Shown here: in pieces, positions 59,021 to 64,000 of the stretch
Numbering within the stretch: position 1 is the stretch's first letter
Layout of the letters: every line of letters starts with the position of its first letter
Assembly (NCBI GenBank): GCA_905221605.1
Contig: CAJNDS010002223.1
Span: forward strand, 472,388 to 536,387
Direction: 5' to 3'
DNA length: 64,000 bases
DNA from: Symbiodinium natans
Lineage: Eukaryota > Sar > Dinophyceae > Suessiales > Symbiodiniaceae
Made by a program: the position numbers and the translations under genes
The notes under the pieces: model-generated
What the model was told of the DNA's origin: nothing
The model's input: only the letters and a program-made list of their open reading frames with translations
Databases searched by the model: none

Positions 59021-59925
59021 GTAAGTCACCCTTCGTCTAGTGTTCAGAGAGGTTTAGGGCAAAGTGCTCCATAAAAAAGCGCGAAGCCGAAACCCGAAGC
59101 CCACGCGGCGCTACGGCTACAAGGCCTTCCCCGTCGCCCTGCCGCCGCTATCGTCTGTTCTGATGCGCTGCGCCATCTCGCTTTGGCTGTTGCAGTGCAT
59201 CCACCTGGACGCCAGAAGCGTTCTCTAACACGCCCAAAAAGCACAAGTCCGGCGGAGTCCGAAACACCGTACGGAAGCTAACACACCTGGGTACATCACT
59301 CTCCGGTCTCCCGTACATAATCATTCTCAATTTTTGGTTCGACATTTGACTCGATTCGTGCTCATGATAGCATCCTCGTGGAGCGCTGAGTCTGTGGTCC
59401 TGCTTAGTTGGGTTCCATGAACCCGAACCTCCAAACCCGAACTATCCTGATCCTCGGAGCAGAACACCAGGCCTACACGTCCTAAGCGCCCGAAGCGCCC
59501 TACACCAAGACACCCCAACACACGCTGCATGTTCGTGGTGCTGCACTGCACGCCTGTCCATACCCAAATTCAAGCAAATGCCCTGTGGGACTTCGAGGCA
59601 GTTGACTGTTGGAGGGCATTGATTGAGTGTATATAGGGATTTAAGGCCCTAAGGCCTTGGCACCTTGGTCTGTATAAGACCTTTTCTTGAACAAGGCCAG
59701 GTCCCTTTTTCAGGAAGCTCACTGTTCACGTCAGCCCGAAACTGCGTCGCTCTAAGTGCAAGTTGAGCCCTTGAGCTTCGAGGTATGCCGGCGTGTGCCC
59801 CAATCAGTGTAAGGCCACTTTCACGATTGAAAAGCATTCCAAAACCTTGGGTTTAGGGTTTAGGGTTTAGGGTTTAGGGTTTAGGGTTGAGGGTTTAGGG
59901 TTTAGGGTTTAGGGTTTACTCCGAG

Positions 59926-59960
59926 ATGACCTGCAAAAAGCATTCCAGGACCGCGTCAAG
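59926..59960 (+). CDS. Possible short coiled-coil exon
   Basis: Follows CTCCGAG| after a TTTAGGG array (59850-59917) and reads DDLQKAFQDRVK. The donor is not clear. Confidence 0.4.
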
Positions 59961-61060
59961 AGCACTCCCAAGGGGCCCCAAAGCGACCACAGCCTTGCAC
60001 TTCACAAGAGGAGAGCATGCGAACCTCCCGTGTCGAAAGCAGGAGCGAAGTCAAGACCCATCCAGGAGCCCCCAAAACGCCCCAAAAAGTGCGCGAACTT
60101 TCGGGGCGAGAGCGATGTGGCGCTCTCCGCAGCCGCCTCAAACTCAAGCAAACCCAATTCCCAAAAGGATGCCATGCAAAGATCGCCATCCTACGGAACC
60201 AAAGCCCTCGTCAGCCTTTGCGATTTCGTGCGGGCAGACGTGTAGTTTTTAGGCTCCCGGGTGAATCATGAATGCTATCCTTGCAAGTTTTGAGTGAGGG
60301 GAAGTAGGGTGTGGGGTTTACGCTTGTGTGTTTCTGGGGCGTAAGACAGTCCGTGCCGAGAAGTGGTAGAACGTGTGGCACGCCTGCTTTCGGCGCTGTC
60401 GCGAAGCATCCAGAGAACCTGAGGCCATGTGAATGTTTTAGGATTTAGGTTTGGGGTTTAGGGTTTAGATGGGCTTAGGGTTTAGATGGGCTTAGGGTTT
60501 AGGGTTTAGGGTTTAGGGTTTAGGGTTTTCGAGTTTAGAGAGGCTCGTGGCTTCCAGGAAGTCTTCGAGCGCTTCGCCCTGTAGTCGTTCGATCTTGTAA
60601 ACCCTAAACCCTAAACCCTAAACCCTAAACCCTAAACCCTAATCCTCTACACACTCTGGCTGCAACCTGGCCAAAGCTCTGCTGCTGCTATCAGAGGGTA
60701 AACCCTAAACACGGACTTCTGGCCAGTAATTCCGGGCCCCGTCTTGGGGAGAATATTCTTCATTGCCATATAGTTCCTCTTCCAATATTGTGTGCATGTC
60801 TCAAGAGAGTGACGAAGTCGTAGCAAGAGCCAACACAGCTTTTCCTAGCCACATCTTGGATAGCCTGGCATGTCCATCCTTGGTTATTGGGACTTGGACT
60901 CGGTATCTTATCCGCCACACATTGATGCAGTCATTCAAAGCCAAAGGATATAGGCCAGGGAATTCACGAGACTCGGTGTGAGAGTGTGTGTGTGTGAGCA
61001 AGCGAGTGAGTGAGAGCGTGAGAGCGTGCGTGCGTGCGTGAGGGAGAGTGAGTGCAAGCA
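59961..61060. other. Host spacer
   Basis: Contains small TTTAGGG and CCCTAAA arrays (60440-60530, 60599-60642). Open frames of up to 108 codons occur at 59926-60271 without a recognised domain. No gene is called. Confidence 0.4.
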
Positions 61061-61067
61061 AGACTGT

Positions 61068-61200
61068 GGGTGTGAGTTCAGTGAGTTCAGTGAGTTCAGT
61101 GAGTTCGGTGAGTTCGGTGAGTTCGGTGAGTTCGGTGAGTTCGGTGAGTCAGTGTGAGAGAGAGAGAGTGTGTGTGTGTGTGTGTGTCTGTGTGTTCCGT
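61068..61200. repeat. GTGAGTTCRG tandem repeat and (GT)n
   Basis: About eight units of GTGAGTTCAGTGAGTTCGG type, flanked by TG/AG-rich dinucleotide stretches. Confidence 0.9.
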
Positions 61201-61389
61201 GTGTTTTGCTACACTATTATGCGGTAGCTAGGACTTCTATTGTGCACGTGTATGGGTGAAGCATCTGTGAGCCCAGCGAACACGGCCACGCGCCGAGAGC
61301 TAATTCGCTGCCCCTGTCGGCGACTTTTCAGGTGTGGCAAAATTTTTTTTGGGGCAACGTAGTACAATGTAGGAGGGTTCACCGTGCAG

Positions 61390-61476
61390 AGTCCTTTGTA
61401 GCAAAAGGCCGAGGGCTTGAGGAAATACAACTTCAGCAAGAAACCGCAAGAGACTTATTTTCCTATGAGCTGCGAG
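61390..61476 (+). CDS. Candidate coiled-coil exon
   Basis: Lies between ACCGTGCAG| and CTGCGAG|GTCAGA. The 87-bp open frame reads SFVAKGRGLEEIQLQQETAR and DLFSYELR. Both splice sites are good and the heptad character is clear. It fits the neck-proximal coiled coil expected before a C-terminal kinesin motor. Confidence 0.6.
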
Positions 61477-61510
61477 GTCAGATCGATCCAAGCCCCAGTG
61501 CCTTAGAAGT

Positions 61511-61583
61511 CAAACCCTAAACCCTAAACCCTAAACCCTAAACCCTAAACCCTAAACCCTAAACCCTAAACCCTAAACCCTAA
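61511..61583. repeat. CCCTAAA array, perfect
   Basis: About ten units in the intron after the preceding exon. Confidence 0.96.
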
Positions 61584-61678
61584 AAGCATCACACGAAATC
61601 ATTTCACAGCTGGGGTTTGAATTCTGGGCATTGCTCATTGTCGCCTCCTGCTTGAACCTTGCCACGCTAAATTTCTAG

Positions 61679-61718
61679 GGTTGGAGAAGCTCGACGCTGA
61701 AATGTCACGCCTGGAACT
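61679..61718 (+). CDS. Candidate coiled-coil exon
   Basis: Follows AATTTCTAG|G and reads LEKLDAEMSRLEL before a stop, so a donor must lie close to the end. Typical coiled-coil composition, directly upstream of the motor exons. Confidence 0.5.
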
Positions 61719-61851
61719 TTAACGAAATGAAGGCAAGCTGCCTGGCGCCTGCAAGTGTCAAGCGTCCTCAGAGCGGCGTTCACAGTGCGAAGAGCGTGCT
61801 GCAGACAAAGCTGGCAGGGCTTCTGTTCGTCAGGCACCGCGAATTCTTTGA

Positions 61852-61947
61852 GAGGTTCCCCGTTCTACTAACAGTCCTTAATCACAGGGAATATCGAACC
61901 CCCTATAATCCTTATGAAGAACTGCGCGTATAAGAGGGAACATCCCA
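61852..61947. mobile_element. Fold-back element, family B copy 2
   Basis: Right end AAGAGGGAACATCCC matches the other copies. The interior has ACAGTCCTTAAT and AATCCTTATGAAG. The left end is truncated or diverged. Confidence 0.6.
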
Positions 61948-62235
61948 GCCCATTCTGGTAGAGCAGTTCGCCTTAAACCCTGCTGCCTCAAGCCGAAGTT
62001 TGTGGGAGCTATGCTAAACCCTTATAAAGCCTTTTTCAGCCCTTAAGCCTTTTCTAAACCCTTATATAAGCCCTAAAGCCTTTTTAAGCCCTTAGGCCGT
62101 TTAAGCCTTTAACCTCTAAGACTCAAAAGCCTTAAGGCCCTAAACGCCCTAAGTTTTCAAAACCCGAAACCCGGCACCCCAGGCCGCCTCAAGGCTCAGG
62201 AAGTTATCGCTGTCCTGTTCCCTAAGCCCCGCCCG

Positions 62236-62287
62236 GTTTAGGGTGGTTTGGGGTTTAGGGTTTGGGGTTTAGGGTTTAGGGTTTGAA
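62236..62287. repeat. Short TTTAGGG array before the motor exon
   Basis: About seven TTTAGGG/TTTGGGG units in the intron preceding exon a. Confidence 0.9.
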
Positions 62288-62296
62288 ACTCGGAAG

Positions 62297-62372
62297 CTTC
62301 TGACCGTGTGAAGATCGCTGCGGCAAATTCGCAGGAGACAGTCTACGAAACCATCGGCCAGCGAATTGTAAG
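62297..62372 (+). CDS. Kinesin motor exon a (strand and helix before the P-loop)
   Basis: The open frame reads SDRVKIAAANSQETVYETIG then QRIV. In kinesin motors the same place has FDRVF, then a few residues, then a SQEEVYEEIG-like segment, so this is a clear match. The acceptor is probably GGAAG|C. The donor is either ATT|GTAAGG or, in phase with the next exon, AAG|GCGCGC. The second gives a continuous reading R-C-A-L-D-G-Y-N and implies a GC-AG intron. Confidence 0.7.
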
Positions 62373-62707
62373 GCGCGCGTTTGGGGAGGGCTTCGGGTCA
62401 TTTACTTGCAGTGACGGCTTTGAGAAATTATAGGTTTTTGGGGTTCAGGGGTTTCCAGGCTTTGTTTTGCAATGCTCTTTGTCACAGGGGTGGACTACGC
62501 AAGCCCCAAAGGTTCATGCTGTCAACGCAGCAGAGCCAGCCCGGCTCGGTGTGGCGAACATAGCTGCCTAAAGCCTCATTGCGCACCGGCCGAATGAGAC
62601 CAAACGCCAAGCCGCACCTAAGAAACAATTCCCCTCCACCACCCATTCCCAACCGTTCAGTCTGCAACAAGGGAAGCCCCCAAAAGCCCAAGCAGCTCCT
62701 GAACGAG

Positions 62708-62729
62708 GTGCGCGCTGGATGGCTACAAT
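62708..62729 (+). CDS. Kinesin motor exon b, 22-bp microexon
   Basis: Lies between GAACGAG|G and CTACAAT|GTCCCT. It encodes (R)CALDGYN, the conserved kinesin motif just before the P-loop strand. Joined in phase it connects exon a to exon c as in known motors. The size makes it hard to prove from sequence alone; its support is the exact order and phase of the three pieces. Confidence 0.6.
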
Positions 62730-63022
62730 GTCCCTGTCTTGGAGCCAATGCGGGCACTTCCTACTACAAGCAATAGAAGCTTTATGCCCCAGGGCTTTAT
62801 TAACCAACACACTTGCTGCATTGTATGGATTGATGTCAAATTATAGCTTCTCTGGTAGGTTTAGGTTTCAGGGCATTCCGCAGTGTCGGGTTTCAGGGAC
62901 GAGGCTGATGGCCAAAGGGCGTCTAGAAGTCCAGGGCTTTGTTTTGCCCACCAGGTCCTGGGGCGGTCGCTTCAGGGTTTGAAGACTGTCGCATTCGAAG
63001 CTGCTGCTTTGGGGTTCCACAA

Positions 63023-63188
63023 TTAAGGCTTAGGGTTTAGGGTGTGGGGTTTGTTTAGGGCCTAGGGTTTAGGGCTTGGGGCTGAGGGCTGAGGGCTTAA
63101 TGCTTAGGACTTAGGGCTGAGGGTTTAGGGTTTAGGGTTTAGGGTTTAGGGTTTAGGTTTTAGGGTTTAGGTTTTAGGGTTTAGGGTT
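63023..63188. repeat. TTTAGGG array, degenerate
   Basis: About 165 bp with TTTAGGG, CTGAGGG, CTTAGGG and TTTTAGGG variants, in the intron between motor exons b and c. Confidence 0.93.
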
Positions 63189-63350
63189 GCTCCCGCCAAG
63201 AATCTCAGGCCCTGGCTTCCTGAAAGGAGGAGCAGCCTGAGTAGACCTAGACTTTGAGAGCTCTGAAGCTGCATGTCTTGAGGACCCTAAGTACGTCTGT
63301 GCAAAGGATTTAGGATTTAGGGTTTAGGGTTTAGGGTTTAGGGTTTAGGC

Positions 63351-63450
63351 TGGGATGTTCCTTCTTATACTGACAGTCCTCAATAGGGATTAGACAAAGG
63401 GGTACTAGAGCCCCCTATTAAGGACTCTTAGTATAAGGGGGAGCATCCCA
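63351..63450. mobile_element. Fold-back element, family B copy 3 (most complete)
   Basis: TGGGATGTTCC, CTTATACTGACAGTCCTCAA and onward on the left pair with CTATTAAGGACTCTTAGTAT and GGGGGAGCATCCCA on the right. It is 100 bp long with no coding content. Confidence 0.75.
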
Positions 63451-63508
63451 AGGCTTTCGGTTGAAATGCAAACTTAGGCCCCCAAACCTGCTGCCGCCGG
63501 CCGCCCAG

Positions 63509-63556
63509 GCCTGCCTCTTCGCCTATGGCCAGACGGGTGCTGGGAAGACACACACG
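63509..63556 (+). CDS. Kinesin motor exon c with the P-loop
   Basis: Reads ACLFAYGQTGAGKTHT. FAYGQTGxGKT is the diagnostic nucleotide-binding P-loop of kinesin motors. The acceptor is CCGCCCAG|G, in phase with exon b. The best end is ACACG|GCCCTC, a GC donor, because the frame reaches a stop 13 bp later. The gene continues beyond the window. Because coiled-coil islands precede the motor, the layout matches kinesin-14 (C-terminal motor). Confidence 0.75.
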
Positions 63557-64000
63557 GCCCTCACCTTAGGATAAGGAGCCTTTGGGGCGGCCTTGAGGTC
63601 CATTGGGAGTTATGGGAAGTCTCTGACTGTCTGACTGTTCACTCGAAATTTTTTCAACACATCGGACTTTCTGCAGGCTGCGAATAAGAAAGAAGGAGTG
63701 ACAGAATAGGTTTTAGCATTACTGAGTGTCCGCAGGCTGCGATCAAGAATGGAAGGAATACAGATAGTACTAACGCAAAAGCGAACTGGGAATAGCCCAA
63801 GTGCGAACTCAAAAACTGTTAGCAAATTTAGAAAAAAGCAAAATTGCAGCATTTGCCTCCGCCCAGGACCACCATCCCACCTCGAACCAAGCCAACGAAG
63901 CCATATGTTTTTTGCACTTTTCCCTTTTGCAATTCAGAAACACGCGGCAAGATACAAAAGAACAAGGTTTGCTGTTGCGAAATTGGATGAAATTGGGGGG
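63557..64000. other. Intron sequence after the P-loop exon
   Basis: No further motor motif is found before the window ends. Two copies of a short repeat (CTGCAGGCTGCGAATAAGAA and a CCGCAGGCTGCGATCAAGAA relative) occur at about 63672 and 63731. Confidence 0.45.

Noticed and set aside
60763-61061. Open frames on both strands (72 and 86 codons)
   Set aside because: No domain; one strand is partly composed of the adjacent TG/AG repeat.

Overview
The window is nuclear DNA of a unicellular eukaryote, probably an alga. Two points support this. Plant/algal-type telomere repeat (TTTAGGG)n and its degenerate variants appear in dozens of interstitial blocks in both orientations. Only very short pieces of the GC-rich sequence between them look coding. 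The best-fitting splice junctions are AG|GT or AG|GC donors with AG|G acceptors, and GC donors are known from dinoflagellates. A dinoflagellate is therefore my first guess and a TTTAGGG-telomere green alga the second; the sequence alone does not settle it.

Host part (1-34,503 and 56,127-64,000). I find no long host ORF. Instead, from about 7.5 kb to 63.5 kb on the + strand there is a series of 20-130 bp islands. They usually follow an AG, often end at a GT or GC, and read as short charged, heptad-like peptides (for example ALQAQQLEQAQL, EELQRLLRQQL, DELEALAIQ). The last three islands spell consecutive parts of a kinesin motor domain in the right order: SQETVYETIGQRIV at 62.3 kb, CALDGYN at 62.7 kb, and ACLFAYGQTGAGKTHT (the P-loop) at 63.5 kb. 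I interpret the window as the inside of one very long kinesin-like gene of kinesin-14 layout, with a coiled coil first and the motor last. Its introns are packed with telomere-like arrays, fold-back elements and minisatellites. The motor exons are well supported; the individual coiled-coil exons are suggestive only.

Virus-derived insertion (34,509-56,121). A 21.6-kb Polinton-like virus (Maverick/Polinton class) is integrated, apparently in an intron of that gene. Its ends are identical 252-bp terminal inverted repeats starting 5'-AG, flanked by a CCTTC direct repeat (target-site duplication). The right four fifths (about 38.3-55.85 kb) are strongly AT-rich. They carry a retroviral-type integrase, a family-B DNA polymerase fused to an SF1 helicase, a GIY-YIG nuclease, a putative minor capsid (penton) protein, a lipase, the double-jelly-roll major capsid protein, a trimeric fibre with a peptidase S74 chaperone, an FtsK/HerA-type packaging ATPase and several small Cys-rich or coiled-coil proteins. 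Four non-structural genes share an upstream motif TATTTAAAGAAA, at exactly 24 nt from the ATG in three of them. AT-rich hairpins sit at gene ends. All ORFs look intact and the repeats are identical, which implies a recent insertion.

The left part of the same element (34.76-38.2 kb) is different. It is GC-rich with host-like codon use, contains a scrap of telomere-like repeat, and carries two intact single-exon genes. One encodes a SAP-like/acidic-repeat/ubiquitin-like protein and the other a possible multi-beta-grasp protein. It looks like acquired cargo between the TIR and the viral core.

Other structures are a 0.5-kb element with paired inverted repeats (10.9-11.5 kb), at least two families of 100-bp fold-back elements, an inverted duplication near the left edge, an AT-dinucleotide cruciform block at 16.1-16.5 kb, a degenerate G-rich minisatellite with G-quadruplex tracts at 22.3-25.1 kb and a (TG)n block at 28.5-28.8 kb.
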